Both the position numbers and the translations under genes were made by a program. From contig NZ_CP142208.1 of the NCBI RefSeq assembly GCF_036865545.1, forward strand, positions 4,526,001 through 4,590,000: DNA of 64,000 nucleotides. The letters are read 5' to 3'. Below are positions 20,767-31,347 of this stretch, piece by piece (the first letter of the stretch is position 1; the number at the start of each line of letters is the position of its first letter). The notes under the pieces are model-generated. The model made no database searches. It was not told the origin of the DNA and was given only the letters and a program-made list of their open reading frames with translations. This DNA is from Erwinia sp. E_sp_B01_1. GTDB lineage: Bacteria; Pseudomonadota; Gammaproteobacteria; Enterobacterales; Enterobacteriaceae.

Positions 20767-20794
20767 AAGGCTATCGGCAGAAGAGGATAGCCTT
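20767..20794 (-). promoter_or_regulatory. Hairpin in the corA leader RNA
   Basis: A perfect nine-base stem AAGGCTATC / GATAGCCTT with a ten-base loop starts at the stop codon of the candidate leader peptide. Ribosomes finishing that peptide would contact it. About 120 bases of leader remain before corA. A role in coupling translation to Rho-dependent termination is inferred from Salmonella corA. Confidence 0.55.
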
Positions 20795-20849
20795 AGGAGT
20801 TGTACCTGGTTTGCAGGTCAATGAGCCAGTATCTACTGGGTGTGTCCAA
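20793..20849 (-). CDS. corL: Candidate corA leader peptide (corL-like), 18 residues
   Basis: A TTG-initiated frame encodes (M)DTPSRYWLIDLQTRYNS and ends with TAA inside the first arm of a perfect hairpin. AGAGGA lies nine bases before the TTG, a good ribosome site. It sits 148 bases upstream of corA, where Salmonella is known to have a short translated leader, corL, that controls Rho-dependent termination in the leader. The identity is inferred from position and architecture, since I cannot align it to a verified CorL. The TTG start is the weak point. Confidence 0.5.
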   Translation of the reverse strand: MDTPSRYWLIDLQTRYNS

Positions 20850-21004
20850 GGCGAGTGTCCTCTAAGGGTAATGGTGCGCGCATGTTACGCTGTGCCGAAA
20901 ATCGCGTCAACAGCCGGATCTGGATAAATACGCAACAAGAATTAACAGGGAAACATCTGTGGAAACAGCGTGACGGGGCGATGAAAACCGCCCCGTGAAA
21001 GGAG

Positions 21005-23167
21005 TCAGACCGTTTCGAGCTTCGCGTAGGCGGCAACCAGCCATTTGATCCCCTGGCCCTGGAACGCCACCTGCAGACGGCTGTGATCGCCACTGCCTTC
21101 CAGATTCACAATAGTGCCTTCGCCAAACTTGGCATGACGAACCCGCTGACCCAGCGCAAAGCCACTGTCGTTCTGGGTCACAGGCGCCCCCATCCGCTGA
21201 TGTTTTACCGGACGGCTGATGCTGGCCCGCAGGCGAACCTCTTCCACACACTCTTCCGGCAGCTCACCGACAAAGCGTGATGGGCGATGGTAAACCTCTT
21301 TGCCATACAGGCGACGGGTTTCGGCATAGGTCAGCGTGAGTTTTTGCATTGCCCGCGTAACGCCTACATAGGCCAGACGGCGCTCTTCCTCTAACCTGCC
21401 GCCTTCCTCCAGCGACATCTGGCTGGGGAACATGCCCTCTTCCATGCCGACAATAAAGACCTGCATAAACTCCAGGCCTTTTGCAGCATGCATGGTCATT
21501 AACTGCACCGCATCCTGCCACTTGTCGGCCTGACCTTCACCCGCTTCCAGCGCGGCGTGAGACAGGAAGGCCTGCAACGGCATCAGATCTTCATCTTCAT
21601 CCTGATAGCTGTATTGCCGGGTGGCGTTGACCAGCTCCTCAAGGTTCTCAATACGGGCCTGGCCCTTCTCGCCTTTCTCCTGGTCATACATCAGCCACAG
21701 GCCGGAATCTTTGATCACCCGGTCTGTCTGCACGTGAAGCGAGAGTTCACTGGTTTCCTGTGCCAGAGAATCCACCAGCTCGGTGAAACGCTGAAGTGCA
21801 GAGGCCGCCCGTCCTGCCAGCGCTTTTTCCTGCAACAGCACGCGGGTGCTTTGCCATAAAGTCAGCTGACGTTCACGCGCCGTCTGCCGCACCACATCCA
21901 GGGTGCGATCGCCAATGCCGCGCGTTGGCGTGTTGACCACCCGCTCAAACGCCGCGTCATCATTGCGGTTGGCTATCATGCGCAGATAGGCCAGCGCATC
22001 TTTGATCTCCTGACGTTCGAAGAAGCGCATGCCGCCATAGATACGGTACGGCATACTGGTCTGGAGCAGCGCCTCTTCCAGCACGCGCGACTGGGCGTTA
22101 CTGCGGTACAGAATGGCGCAGTCGTTCAGGGCCCCGCCGTTTTCCATCCAGACCTTGATACGGTTGACCACGAAGCGGGCTTCATCCAGCTCGTTGAACG
22201 CACAATAGAGCGCGATAGGTTCGCCATCACTGCCATCCGTCCACAGCTCTTTGCCCATACGGCCACTGTTGTTGGCAATCAGGGCATTCGCCGCTTTCAG
22301 GATGTTATTGGTGGAGCGGTAATTTTGTTCCAGACGGATAGTTTCCGCGCCCTGGAAGTCGTTGAGGAAGCGCTGAATGTTTTCCACCTGCGCACCGCGC
22401 CAGCCATAGATCGACTGATCGTCATCCCCGACAATGATTACCTTGCCGGTCTCCCCGGCCAGCATGCGAATCCAGGCATACTGGATATTGTTGGTATCCT
22501 GAAACTCATCCACCAGCACGTTGGTAAAGCGCTCACGATAGTGGTTCAGAATGTGCGGCTTGTTGAGCCACAGCTCGTGGGCACGCAGCAGCAACTCGGC
22601 AAAGTCGACCAGCCCGGCACGGTCACAGGCTTCCTGATAGGCCTGATAGATACGCAGCCAGGTTTGCTCAACCGGATTGCCGTAGCTCTCAATATGTTTA
22701 GGCCGCAGCCCTTCATCTTTTTTGCCGTTGATGTACCACATGGCCTGACGGGCAGGCCACTGCTTCTCGTCGAGATTCATCGCTTTGATCAGGCGTTTAA
22801 GCAGGCGCTGCTGATCTTCACTGTCGAGAATTTGAAAATCTTGCGGCAGGTTGGCATCCAGATGATGCGCACGCAGCAGACGGTGAGCCAGGCCGTGGAA
22901 AGTTCCGATCCACATCCCGCCCTGACTGGTCCCTATCAGCTGCTCAATACGGTGGCGCATTTCCGCCGCAGCCTTGTTGGTAAAGGTCACGGCCATAATG
23001 GAATAAGGGGAGCAGTTCTCAACGGCCATCAGCCAGGCAATGCGGTGAACCAGCACACGGGTTTTGCCACTGCCAGCCCCTGCCAGCACCAGCAGATTGC
23101 TGCGAGGCGCGGCTACGGCCTCGCGTTGTTTGTCATTCAAGCTGTCTAGCAGGTCAGAAACGTCCAT
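21005..23167 (-). CDS. uvrD: UvrD, DNA helicase II
   Basis: A 720-residue superfamily 1A helicase, exactly the E. coli length. Walker [11 protein letters not shown] is at residues 29-38, the Q-motif DKQREAV lies before it, DEFQDTN and DDDQSIYGWRGA are in domain 1A, and LAYVGVTRA lies near residue 570. The C-terminal Tudor-like tail (VRHAKFGEGTIVN) is also present. UvrD unwinds DNA in mismatch and nucleotide excision repair and strips RecA. The ATG at 23167 is conserved; the GTG two codons earlier is not. A LexA-like box lies 38 bases upstream. Confidence 0.98.
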   Translation of the reverse strand: MDVSDLLDSLNDKQREAVAAPRSNLLVLAGAGSGKTRVLVHRIAWLMAVENCSPYSIMAVTFTNKAAAEMRHRIEQLIGTSQGGMWIGTFHGLAHRLLRAHHLDANLPQDFQILDSEDQQRLLKRLIKAMNLDEKQWPARQAMWYINGKKDEGLRPKHIESYGNPVEQTWLRIYQAYQEACDRAGLVDFAELLLRAHELWLNKPHILNHYRERFTNVLVDEFQDTNNIQYAWIRMLAGETGKVIIVGDDDQSIYGWRGAQVENIQRFLNDFQGAETIRLEQNYRSTNNILKAANALIANNSGRMGKELWTDGSDGEPIALYCAFNELDEARFVVNRIKVWMENGGALNDCAILYRSNAQSRVLEEALLQTSMPYRIYGGMRFFERQEIKDALAYLRMIANRNDDAAFERVVNTPTRGIGDRTLDVVRQTARERQLTLWQSTRVLLQEKALAGRAASALQRFTELVDSLAQETSELSLHVQTDRVIKDSGLWLMYDQEKGEKGQARIENLEELVNATRQYSYQDEDEDLMPLQAFLSHAALEAGEGQADKWQDAVQLMTMHAAKGLEFMQVFIVGMEEGMFPSQMSLEEGGRLEEERRLAYVGVTRAMQKLTLTYAETRRLYGKEVYHRPSRFVGELPEECVEEVRLRASISRPVKHQRMGAPVTQNDSGFALGQRVRHAKFGEGTIVNLEGSGDHSRLQVAFQGQGIKWLVAAYAKLETV

Positions 23168-23204
23168 AGGCACCGTCAGGAAAGGGGGAGCGCGCGGCGC
23201 TCCA

Positions 23205-23220
23205 CTGGATATTTAACCAG
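23205..23220 (-). promoter_or_regulatory. LexA-like operator before uvrD
   Basis: CTGG-ATATTTAA-CCAG is a perfect palindrome with the 8-base AT-rich spacer of an SOS box (CTGT-N8-ACAG); the outer T and A are replaced by G and C. It lies in the 57 bases between the yigB stop and the uvrD ATG. The E. coli uvrD box also ends in CCAG. LexA binding here is inferred and would probably be weak. Confidence 0.6.
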
Positions 23221-23224
23221 TTTA

Positions 23225-23941
23225 TTATATCAGCGCAGTCAGCGATGCCAACTGCGAAATTTCCAGCGTGGGAAGCAGGCGGCTGTCACTGATGTGCATC
23301 AGGTTGCCTTTACGCAGGTTGATCCAGCAGGCCTGCATCCCACAACGCACTGCCCCAGCAACGTCCGTGGTCAGGTCATCACCCACATGCAGGATACTTT
23401 CCGGCGGCAGAGCAAGCTTCTCTGCGGCCAGGTGATACATATCCTGGTAAGGTTTGGCACGCCCGTCCGGCCCGGCACGGAGAATAAATTTAAAATATTT
23501 ATCCAGACCAAAAAGGTGAGGTTCCGCATTACCGTTGGTGATCGCCACCAGCGGGATGCGCTCAGCCAGCGCGGCCAGCGTATGGTGCGTCTCTTCCGGC
23601 ACCTCGATCTGGCTGCGCCACTGAGCAAAATGCGCCATCACTGCCCGTGAGCCACTCTCAGACTCGGCTGAAGTCAGCCCGGCATCAAGCATCGCCAGCT
23701 CAACCGCACGACGACGCCATTCGCTGACATCATGATAAATGTCCGGTTCCTGCTCACGAAGAGTGTCGCGCAACTGCTGGTAACGTTCCACGCTGAACCC
23801 GTTTAACGCCGGATGATATGACTGCAGAAAAGCGTGCGATTCCCGTGTGGTCCGGAGGATGACCGGATGGTTGTCATAAAGCGTATCGTCCAGATCGAAG
23901 GTCATCGCCGCGATGGGGCGCAGCGGTCGGTAAAAGTGCAT
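23225..23941 (-). CDS. yigB: YigB, HAD-family FMN/flavin-mononucleotide phosphatase
   Basis: A 238-residue HAD phosphatase equal in length to E. coli YigB. The nucleophile motif [11 protein letters not shown] is near residue 14, [12 protein letters not shown] near 133, and [15 protein letters not shown] near 187. YigB dephosphorylates FMN to riboflavin along with other small phosphoesters. Its start overlaps the xerC stop by one base (TGATG), so translation is probably coupled. It is the fourth gene of the dapF-yigA-xerC-yigB-uvrD series. Confidence 0.95.
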   Translation of the reverse strand: MHFYRPLRPIAAMTFDLDDTLYDNHPVILRTTRESHAFLQSYHPALNGFSVERYQQLRDTLREQEPDIYHDVSEWRRRAVELAMLDAGLTSAESESGSRAVMAHFAQWRSQIEVPEETHHTLAALAERIPLVAITNGNAEPHLFGLDKYFKFILRAGPDGRAKPYQDMYHLAAEKLALPPESILHVGDDLTTDVAGAVRCGMQACWINLRKGNLMHISDSRLLPTLEISQLASLTALI

Positions 23942-24849
23942 CAGGATTTTCCTCGTTTAGCACGGGGATGGGCGGCATCATAAACCGACGCCAGATGTTG
24001 GAAATCAAGGTGGGTATAGATTTGTGTGGTGCTGAGGTTGGCATGGCCCAGCAGCTCCTGAACCGCACGTAAATCGCCGCTGGACTCCAGCATATGCGTG
24101 GCAAAGGAGTGACGAAGTTTATGCGGATGGATATGGCTGGAGACGCCCTGCTTAACCCCCCATTCGGCAAACCGCTTCTGAACGTTGCGTGCCGACATTC
24201 GCTTACCGTGCTTAGAGAGGAAAACGGCCTGATCTTCCGGCGCAAAAAGTTCACGCATCTCAAGCCAGTGTTCCATCCATTGCACCGCCGTACGGCCAAT
24301 TGGCAGGCGACGCTCTTTGCTGCCTTTACCCACCACCCAGACTTCACCTGAGGCTAAATCCAGATGCCCGGTATCTATCCCTACCAGCTCGGAGAGACGC
24401 AGCCCGGCACCGTACATAATTTCCAGCATCGCCCGGTCACGTACGGCCAGAGGATCGTTAAGATCGATATCCAGCAGGCGACTGACTTCATCCACATCAA
24501 TATTTTTTGGCAGATGGCGTGGCGCACGCGGGGTCGCAACCCCTTTAGCCGGATTGGCTTTCAGCGCGCCCTGGCTGATTTGCCAGTCAAGAAAACTGCG
24601 CAGTGCCGAGAGGCGAAGGGCCAGGCTGGCGGGTTTCAGGCCGGCACGGCGGCTTCGGGCTGCCAGCGAGCGGACCTGAGAAGCATCCAGCTTATCCCAT
24701 GCCGTCAGCTTCATCTCATCCAGCAACGCAGTGCAGGCGGTGAGCTGACGGAGGTAGTTGGTCTGGGTCAGCGGGCTGAGCTGGCGCTCAACCTTCAGAT
24801 AACGCAGGAAGCCCTCTACGGCAGGTTGTAGAGGCGAGTCGCTGCTCAT
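23941..24849 (-). CDS. xerC: XerC, site-specific tyrosine recombinase
   Basis: A 302-residue tyrosine recombinase (E. coli: 298) that, with XerD, resolves chromosome dimers at dif under FtsK control. The N-terminal SAM-like domain covers about residues 10-95. The catalytic set is complete: Arg in GLRLSELVG, Lys in [10 protein letters not shown], His and Arg in [12 protein letters not shown], and His plus nucleophile Tyr in [13 protein letters not shown]. It overlaps the yigA stop by 4 bases (ATGA) and yigB by 1 base. Confidence 0.97.
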   Translation of the reverse strand: MSSDSPLQPAVEGFLRYLKVERQLSPLTQTNYLRQLTACTALLDEMKLTAWDKLDASQVRSLAARSRRAGLKPASLALRLSALRSFLDWQISQGALKANPAKGVATPRAPRHLPKNIDVDEVSRLLDIDLNDPLAVRDRAMLEIMYGAGLRLSELVGIDTGHLDLASGEVWVVGKGSKERRLPIGRTAVQWMEHWLEMRELFAPEDQAVFLSKHGKRMSARNVQKRFAEWGVKQGVSSHIHPHKLRHSFATHMLESSGDLRAVQELLGHANLSTTQIYTHLDFQHLASVYDAAHPRAKRGKS

Positions 24850-25553
24850 GCGCGTTCTACCCAGCGGGTCAGTAACTCCGGAAGCATCTGCGACAGATGC
24901 TGCAGTAATACCGTTCCCATGCCTGACTCGTAATGCTGGCTGTCACGGCTGCTGAAAATCAGCACGCCAAGATCGCCCCGCTCGCCCATCAACGACATGG
25001 CTACGGAGCCAATGGCTTTTGCCTGGGGCAGCAGCAACAGTAGTTCAGGGCCATTCAGGCTCCCCAGATAATGTTGCTGATTACCCAGCCGCTGGATACG
25101 CACGGATTCAAAAGCATGCGAGGAGAGCGCCAGCTGCGTAAAATCAGAGGGTGCGCCAATGCGCCATTTATCGCTGAACAGACGCACATTGGCGCCTGCC
25201 AGCCCGAGTTCTCTTGCCCAGCGATGCAGACGATTCAGCATCTCATGCAGACTGTCGGCAGAAGCCAGGCGGGCCTGCAGAGACAAGAGCCGGCCAAATA
25301 ACTGCTGATTAGCGCTGGCCTGCTCCATCAGCAAGGTGATCTCTTCTTCCAGCTGGCTGATGTGGTTCCGCTGACGAGCGAGCTGCCACTCCACCAGAGA
25401 GACCGTGCCGCGAACCGGATGCGGCACCAGCATCTGTTCAACCTGACGGGCATTGCGGATAAAGAAGTCCGGATTTTGCAGCAGGTAATCGCTGACTGCA
25501 CGATCGTCCAGCAGAACGTCGCTGGCAGCCTGTTGTTCTCCGAGATTTTTCAT
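24846..25553 (-). CDS. yigA: YigA, DUF484 family protein
   Basis: A 235-residue protein with the same length as E. coli YigA. DUF484 proteins have a GAF-like fold; conserved stretches are [16 protein letters not shown] near residue 20, [21 protein letters not shown] near 47, and [16 protein letters not shown] near 117. The function is unknown. The constant position between dapF and xerC, with 4-base overlaps on both sides, shows that the three are translated from one message. Confidence 0.93.
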   Translation of the reverse strand: MKNLGEQQAASDVLLDDRAVSDYLLQNPDFFIRNARQVEQMLVPHPVRGTVSLVEWQLARQRNHISQLEEEITLLMEQASANQQLFGRLLSLQARLASADSLHEMLNRLHRWARELGLAGANVRLFSDKWRIGAPSDFTQLALSSHAFESVRIQRLGNQQHYLGSLNGPELLLLLPQAKAIGSVAMSLMGERGDLGVLIFSSRDSQHYESGMGTVLLQHLSQMLPELLTRWVERA

Positions 25554-26374
25554 AAATGGATAAATCCGTCATATACGTGAGTGGCTGGGCCGGTCATATA
25601 GAGCGGATGTCCGGGCCCTTTCCAGGCGATGTTTAAGCTGCCGCCAGGCAGATCGACACGCACTTTTTCCGCCAGCAGCGCCTGCTGAATACCTACGGCA
25701 ACCGCTGCACAGGCTCCGCTTCCGCAGGCCTGAGTCTCGCCGGCGCCGCGCTCATAGACGCGAAGACGGATGTGTTCCCGGCTCACCACTTCCATAAACC
25801 CTACGTTGACCCGCTCAGGGAACCGGTCATGGCTCTCCAGCACGGGGCCAAGGCTCTCAACGGGTGCCGTTTTCACACTGTCTACCTGTAAGACGCAGTG
25901 GGGATTGCCCATCGACACCACACCGCACATCACCGTCTGTTCGGCTGCCCGCATCAGATAGAGGTTTTCCGCTTTATGGGCCCGGAAAGGCACCTTCTGC
26001 GGCTCAAACTCAGGCTCGCCCATATTGACGCAGACCAGCTCATCCTGCGTCACGCTCAGCACCATACGGCCAGTTTGCGTACTGACGCGGATATCGTTTT
26101 TATTGGTCAGCCCTTTAAGCCGGACAAAACGAGCGAAACAGCGGGCGCCGTTGCCACATTGGGCAACTTCACTGCCATCAGCATTAAAGATGCGGTAATG
26201 AAAATCGAGATCGGGATCGTAGGGAGGCTCGACGATCAGCAGCTGATCGAAGCCGATCCCCAGGTGACGATCCGCCAGTCGCCGGATCAACTCTGGAGAA
26301 AAGTAGACGTTTTGCGTCACGGCATCGACCACCATAAAGTCATTGCCCAGGCCGTGCATTTTGGAGAACTGCAT
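25550..26374 (-). CDS. dapF: DapF, diaminopimelate epimerase
   Basis: A 274-residue enzyme, identical in length to E. coli DapF. It interconverts LL- and meso-diaminopimelate, which is needed for lysine and peptidoglycan. The two catalytic cysteines are in [16 protein letters not shown] (near residue 73) and [12 protein letters not shown] (near residue 217). The ATG at 26374 has GGAG eight bases upstream; an ATG at 26398 adds eight non-conserved residues. yifL/lptM lies 27 bases upstream and yigA overlaps the stop. Confidence 0.97.
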   Translation of the reverse strand: MQFSKMHGLGNDFMVVDAVTQNVYFSPELIRRLADRHLGIGFDQLLIVEPPYDPDLDFHYRIFNADGSEVAQCGNGARCFARFVRLKGLTNKNDIRVSTQTGRMVLSVTQDELVCVNMGEPEFEPQKVPFRAHKAENLYLMRAAEQTVMCGVVSMGNPHCVLQVDSVKTAPVESLGPVLESHDRFPERVNVGFMEVVSREHIRLRVYERGAGETQACGSGACAAVAVGIQQALLAEKVRVDLPGGSLNIAWKGPGHPLYMTGPATHVYDGFIHL

Positions 26375-26401
26375 TTTTGGCTCCAGTGAGTGCTTCATAG
26401 T

Positions 26402-26686
26402 TTACTGAGCCGATTGCGTTTCCGGTTCGGTGGTCAAAAGCCTGCCCTGTGTTCCATCCTGAGCCACGCCCGAACTCTGATCCGTAGTCGTGCCGGAAGT
26501 CTGTTCAGTGGTAGCGGACGTTTCACCGGTCTGATCCGTGGACGTTCCGGCAGCCGGATCGGTGCTCTCAGTGGTTTGCTGCTTTGGCTTTTCCTGCGGG
26601 GGGAAATAGAGAGGTCCTTTCAGTCCGCAACCTGCCAGGCTGGTTACAGCCAGCACCAGCGCCATCCGGCAAATCATTTTGTTCAT
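26402..26686 (-). CDS. lptM: YifL/LptM, LptD-associated lipoprotein with a long low-complexity tail
   Basis: A 94-residue lipoprotein. The signal peptide ends in the lipobox SLAGC (Cys near residue 20), followed by the invariant GLKGPLYFPPQ. In E. coli this short motif mimics lipopolysaccharide and helps LptD reach its correct disulfide form at the outer membrane. The remaining 60 or so residues are rich in Thr, Ser, Gln and Glu (TTESTDPAAGTSTDQTG and similar), making the protein clearly longer than E. coli LptM (67). The start at 26686 is set by the signal peptide. dapF follows. Confidence 0.9.
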   Translation of the reverse strand: MNKMICRMALVLAVTSLAGCGLKGPLYFPPQEKPKQQTTESTDPAAGTSTDQTGETSATTEQTSGTTTDQSSGVAQDGTQGRLLTTEPETQSAQ

Positions 26687-26802
26687 GCTTATTCTGCTCG
26701 TTATCGGTGCCTGTTGGTTGTCTATCATCGCAGGTGAAGTGCTAAAAGCAACAGGAAAAAGCTGATCCGGTGTCGCACTCTGCGCCGGAACAGGGTCGGG
26801 CA

Positions 26803-29358
26803 TCAATGCATTTGATAGCGCTGAGCGTAATCGCTGTTTGCATCGTTATCCGGGACGGTGGCACAAAGTTGGGCCAGTGTCTGGCTGCGGAAAGGAATAA
26901 CCTGGAAGCGATCGTCAACCTTCACTATCTGGTAAAACTGCGGCAGATTGAAGTTAATGAAGCTGGAACCGTAGGTGAAGCGGTCATGTGATGAGGAGTA
27001 AAAACGACTCACATCACGGACTAACTCCTCTTTACTGCCTTCGCAGTGATGGTAGATCTCCACCCTGTTAGTTTCATCCAGGATGTAAATATTGAAGCCG
27101 TGGTCGTCTTTGGTGTCCTCGAAGAAGAACTGGATGATCCCTTCGCTGGCATAGCCGTTCACTACCGCAGGCAGGCGTGTCTGATCGGTTTCTACTTTGA
27201 TCGACAGCCCGTGGAGTTTGTTGTTGGAGATTGCGCCATAAAACTCCACGGCATTCTCCAGCTTTTGCACCGATACGCTGAGGCGTTCGAAGAACAGCCC
27301 CCACGTCTGGCCCGCTACGCGTACCGCTTTAAAGCGGCCAGGTTCCTGTCGGGTACTGGAGAGGCGCAGCTCAATACATTCTGACACCAGCTGCTGAACG
27401 CGGGTACGAATCAACCCACGCAGATGCTGGCTGTAACAGAAAACCTCGACCGAATCGGGGGGAGCCGCATCCTGATGCATTTTGCCCAGGATGGTTTTAA
27501 GCCCTTCAATCATCGCCTGCTCGCCATTAAAGTGCAGCGTGCGCACTTCATTCCACGAGTTGCGGTAAAGCAGATCGATACTGCCAATCAGACACTGCTG
27601 CTGCTGACCAAAGCTGAACACATCCAGCTTGCGGAAATCGAAGTGAACTACCTGGTTGCGAAAAGCAGCCGTCGGGTCATATTCCAGATTAACGATAATG
27701 GCCAGATGCCGGATTTCACACGGACTGTAGAGCGCTTTCGGCGTAGGCGACGGCAGACGCAGTGGGAAGTGGTGAGAAACATCTGCCACCAGCTCCTGCA
27801 ACCTTGCCAGGTCACAAATCTCGTTGCCCTTGATATGCAGGCGGGTTTTGCTGGTCAGCAATCCATTAAACCATGCCCACGCCACCAGCTTGTTGAGATA
27901 GCGGTTATATTCCAGCGGCTGGTGACTGATGATTGAGGCCATATCCGGCGACTGGTTATAAAGATACCAGCCAGCGCGGTTGGCACGGCCATGCGGCACA
28001 TGAATAAAGGTCAGGTGAGGTTCAGAAAGATCGGGTGAGATCTGCGGATTTAACAGCGTTACCTTACCCGGTAAGGCTTCAAAAGCCGCATACAGCTTAC
28101 GGGTCAATACGCCGATATCCTGAGGACTGGCGCTGACGCTGAGATTATTGCGACGTGCGAAGCGGATCAGGTTGCGATAGCTCTGCATCATCGCATCCAG
28201 CAGTTCATTATGGGCTTCACGCACACGGCTGATTTTCCAGTCGGCACGGCTGTCCAGAATGGCGATGCGCCCGGCATCCCATCCCCACTCCGTCACCAGC
28301 TGGTTGAGAATTTCACGGCGCCAGCCAGACTCGCCATTATCAACTGACAGTTTTTCGCAGACTTTCAGATAGAAGCAACGGCGAACCAGATCCAGTCGGG
28401 CATGATCGTCAATACTGGTGAGATAGTGCGTCACTCTTTCCAGCATCATGCAATAAGGATCAAGACCATAAGAGACGATTTCACCATCGTGCAGGCGCTG
28501 CTTGATATCCATTGCCAGCAGTTGCGTACTTGGATATTCCCAGGAGTAAGCTTCCAGCAGCAGGGTTTTCAGCACGGCCTTGTAAGGCGAGTCGATACTT
28601 TTATAGAGCTGCCACAGGCTGGCGCCGAAATACTCTTCCGCAGAAAGCGTGCCAAGGCCGCCTAAATCAAGCCACTCGTTCGGGGTCAACACTCCCTTCT
28701 GATAGAGTGACATAACGTAATCATCGTAATGCTCTTCTTCTTCTCCCGGCACCATATTCCACAGAATACGCTTACCTGCCAGGCGAACGGCAGTACGGTA
28801 AAATTCATCAAGCAACAGGATATGCTGCGTGGAACCACAGTCTTCACCGCCCAGGCTGCCGCTTTCATTGTGGCGGAAACGGTTTTCGTCGATCAGGAAG
28901 AAACTGACTTCCACGCCCATCGAAGCGCACCATTTTTGCAGCAGGGTGCATTTTTTCTGCAGGCACAGCCGTTCTTCGTTATCCAGCCAGGACTGATGGC
29001 AAACCCAGATATCGAGGTCAGAAGTGAGGTTTTGTCCTACGGAAGAGGTGCTGCCCATGGAGTAAACGCCGGTAATCGGCAGTTCGCCCTTGGGAGGAAT
29101 GGCGGCGACGGATCCAGATTTGCTTTCTAAATCATTGAGATAGTCAATCTGGCTTTCATCAGGCGTGTAAAAGCTGATGCCATGTGGAACGTTACCTGCG
29201 AGGTAACCCGGCATCAGCGGATGATGATAATGTAATAAGGTTGGCAGCAGACTGTAAACCTGTTGGAACGCGGGTCCCATAGCAGCCAGTGCGCGATCAA
29301 CACGCAGCTGGTTTATGGCATCCAGTCTCTGCTTCAATGTCTCTATGTAGAGGTACAA
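26803..29358 (-). CDS. cyaA: CyaA, class I adenylate cyclase
   Basis: An 851-residue protein (E. coli: 848) that makes cAMP for CRP. The nucleotidyltransferase-type catalytic core, with [21 protein letters not shown] near residue 113, lies in the N-terminal half. The C-terminal half is the regulatory region that responds to phosphorylated enzyme IIA-glucose. The start is the rare TTG at 29358, as in E. coli, where it limits translation. A CRP site lies about 95 bases upstream. The convergent cyaY normally found between cyaA and yifL is absent: only 116 bases separate them. Confidence 0.97.
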   Translation of the reverse strand: MYLYIETLKQRLDAINQLRVDRALAAMGPAFQQVYSLLPTLLHYHHPLMPGYLAGNVPHGISFYTPDESQIDYLNDLESKSGSVAAIPPKGELPITGVYSMGSTSSVGQNLTSDLDIWVCHQSWLDNEERLCLQKKCTLLQKWCASMGVEVSFFLIDENRFRHNESGSLGGEDCGSTQHILLLDEFYRTAVRLAGKRILWNMVPGEEEEHYDDYVMSLYQKGVLTPNEWLDLGGLGTLSAEEYFGASLWQLYKSIDSPYKAVLKTLLLEAYSWEYPSTQLLAMDIKQRLHDGEIVSYGLDPYCMMLERVTHYLTSIDDHARLDLVRRCFYLKVCEKLSVDNGESGWRREILNQLVTEWGWDAGRIAILDSRADWKISRVREAHNELLDAMMQSYRNLIRFARRNNLSVSASPQDIGVLTRKLYAAFEALPGKVTLLNPQISPDLSEPHLTFIHVPHGRANRAGWYLYNQSPDMASIISHQPLEYNRYLNKLVAWAWFNGLLTSKTRLHIKGNEICDLARLQELVADVSHHFPLRLPSPTPKALYSPCEIRHLAIIVNLEYDPTAAFRNQVVHFDFRKLDVFSFGQQQQCLIGSIDLLYRNSWNEVRTLHFNGEQAMIEGLKTILGKMHQDAAPPDSVEVFCYSQHLRGLIRTRVQQLVSECIELRLSSTRQEPGRFKAVRVAGQTWGLFFERLSVSVQKLENAVEFYGAISNNKLHGLSIKVETDQTRLPAVVNGYASEGIIQFFFEDTKDDHGFNIYILDETNRVEIYHHCEGSKEELVRDVSRFYSSSHDRFTYGSSFINFNLPQFYQIVKVDDRFQVIPFRSQTLAQLCATVPDNDANSDYAQRYQMH

Positions 29359-29450
29359 GACGTCTCGCCTGATTATCCCAGTGCTTACAAAAAACCTTGT
29401 TTCCGAAATCCGCCGCTTGATTTAAAAATAGTCGTGCGAATTATTGCTGG

Positions 29451-29472
29451 AAACGTGATCAATCTAACACCT
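29451..29472 (-). promoter_or_regulatory. CRP site in the cyaA promoter region
   Basis: On the minus strand the sequence reads GGTGTTAGATTGATCACGTT, one base different from the CRP site over the main E. coli cyaA promoter. There CRP represses cyaA. It lies in the 287-base interval between the divergent cyaA and hemC (29359-29645). hemC promoters must also lie there but are not assigned. Confidence 0.8.
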
Positions 29473-29645
29473 GACAGTTTGACCGTAAAGAAAGTTGCGC
29501 TACACAACAGTTTAGCACGTTTTACGTTCGACCCTGCCTGCAATCCCTTTATCCGGCCGTTCTCTGCCGTTTAAAACCGTGGAAACTGACAGCATTCCCG
29601 AATCAATGATAGGATAATCAATGAACGATCAAAACGGTAAGAAGC

Positions 29646-30587
29646 ATGTTAGACAAAATTTTAAGAATTGCCACCAGGCAAAGTCCGCTTGCGCTCTGGC
29701 AGGCACACTATGTTCAACAGCGCCTGATGGCTTGCCATCCGGGGCTTCGCGTGGAACTGGTCCCGATGGTGACCAAAGGTGATGTGATCCTGGATACGCC
29801 GCTGGCCAAGGTGGGGGGCAAAGGATTATTCGTCAAAGAACTTGAGCTCGCGATGCTGGAAGATCGTGCGGATATTGCCGTGCACTCAATGAAAGACGTG
29901 CCGATCGATTTTCCCGAGGGGCTGGGGCTGGTGACCATCTGCGAACGTGAAGATCCGCTGGATGCTTTCGTTTCTAACCAGTATGACTCGGTTGATGCGC
30001 TGCCACAGGGTGCGGTCGTGGGCACTTCCAGCCTGCGCCGACAGTGTCAGCTAAGCGCACGCCGTCCGGACCTGGTGATCCGCTCGCTGCGCGGCAACGT
30101 GGGCACCCGCCTGGGTAAACTTGATGCGGGTGATTATGACGCCATCATTCTGGCCGTTGCCGGTCTGAAGCGCCTTGGCCTGGGCGATCGTATTCGCCAC
30201 GCCATGCCAGCGGAAGAGTCTCTGCCCGCAGTAGGCCAGGGGGCTGTTGGCATTGAGTGCCGTCTGGATGATGCCCAGACCATTGCCCTGCTCTCTGCCC
30301 TGAATGATGAGGACACTGCCGTTCGCGTTAAAGCGGAGCGGGCAATGAACACCCGCCTTGAGGGGGGCTGTCAGGTGCCGATCGGCAGTTTTGCGCTGCT
30401 GCAGGATGATGAATTGTGGTTGCGTGGCCTGGTAGGGTCACCTGATGGCAAGGCGATGATTTGCGGTGAACGCCGCGGGCCAAGAGAAGATGCAGAAAAA
30501 ATGGGCATCTCGCTGGCAGAAGAGTTGCTGAATAATGGCGCGCGCGAAATTCTGGCGGAAGTCTATAAAGGAAACCCGCCGGAATGA
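29646..30587 (+). CDS. hemC: HemC, porphobilinogen deaminase
   Basis: A 313-residue enzyme equal in length to E. coli HemC. It polymerises four porphobilinogens into hydroxymethylbilane in haem synthesis. Signature segments are [13 protein letters not shown] near residue 9, [10 protein letters not shown] near 57, [12 protein letters not shown] near 126, and the dipyrromethane-cofactor Cys in [13 protein letters not shown] near 242. It heads the hemCDXY operon; its stop overlaps the hemD start by 4 bases (ATGA). It is divergent from cyaA. Confidence 0.98.
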   Translation: MLDKILRIATRQSPLALWQAHYVQQRLMACHPGLRVELVPMVTKGDVILDTPLAKVGGKGLFVKELELAMLEDRADIAVHSMKDVPIDFPEGLGLVTICEREDPLDAFVSNQYDSVDALPQGAVVGTSSLRRQCQLSARRPDLVIRSLRGNVGTRLGKLDAGDYDAIILAVAGLKRLGLGDRIRHAMPAEESLPAVGQGAVGIECRLDDAQTIALLSALNDEDTAVRVKAERAMNTRLEGGCQVPIGSFALLQDDELWLRGLVGSPDGKAMICGERRGPREDAEKMGISLAEELLNNGAREILAEVYKGNPPE

Positions 30588-31324
30588 GTATCCTGGTCAC
30601 CCGCCCCGCACCAGCGGCTGAAGAGCTGGTCAGTCGTTTACGCCTGCAGGGACGGGAGGCCTGGGCCATGCCTTTGATTGAATTCACGCCGGGTGTTGAT
30701 CTGGACAAGTTGCCAGATTCCCTGGCTGAACTTCAGGATCGGGACCTGGTCTTTATTCTGTCACAACACGCTATTCACTACGCTCAGCCTGCAATGATGC
30801 GGGCAAAAGCTGCCTGGCCCGCCAGCCTGGACTATTATGCTATTGGCCGGACTACGGCGATGGCATTGCACGCCGCCAGCGGGCTGGATGTGGTCTGGCC
30901 CCATGAGCGTGAAACCAGCGAAGTGCTGATACAATTACCGGCATTGCAGCAGGTTGAAGGCAAGCGGGCACTGATACTGCGAGGCAATGGCGGCCGCGAA
31001 CTCCTGGCTGAAACCTTGCAGGCGCGCGGTGCTGATGTACAGTTTGTTGAGTGCTATCAACGCTGTGCGAAGATTTACCAGGGCGCCACGGAAGGCCGGC
31101 GCTGGCGAGATCGACAGATTGATACGCTGGTGGTGACCAGCGGTGAAATGCTGCAACAGCTTTATTCGCTGTTCCCCGAGATCGATCGTGAGGAATGGCT
31201 TCTGCACTGCCGATTAGTTGTCGTCAGTGAACGTTTGGCTACCCGCGCCAGGGAACTGGGCTGGCGCGACATCACGGTGGCCGATGGTGCCGATAACGAC
31301 GCGTTGCTGCGCGCGTTACAATAA
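30584..31324 (+). CDS. hemD: HemD, uroporphyrinogen III synthase
   Basis: A 246-residue protein of the E. coli length (246). It cyclises hydroxymethylbilane to uroporphyrinogen III with inversion of ring D. The family is poorly conserved. Recognisable parts are the start [16 protein letters not shown], the middle [17 protein letters not shown] with the conserved NGG, and FVECYQR. It is translationally coupled to hemC and followed by hemX after 23 bases. Confidence 0.95.
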   Translation: MSILVTRPAPAAEELVSRLRLQGREAWAMPLIEFTPGVDLDKLPDSLAELQDRDLVFILSQHAIHYAQPAMMRAKAAWPASLDYYAIGRTTAMALHAASGLDVVWPHERETSEVLIQLPALQQVEGKRALILRGNGGRELLAETLQARGADVQFVECYQRCAKIYQGATEGRRWRDRQIDTLVVTSGEMLQQLYSLFPEIDREEWLLHCRLVVVSERLATRARELGWRDITVADGADNDALLRALQ

Positions 31325-31347
31325 ACTTAAATATGGGATGTGCCACA

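Noticed and set aside
26390-26802. Remnant of cyaY opposite lptM or in the following gap
   Set aside because: No stretch resembles frataxin; the plus-strand frame there is an antisense reading of the Thr-rich lptM tail.
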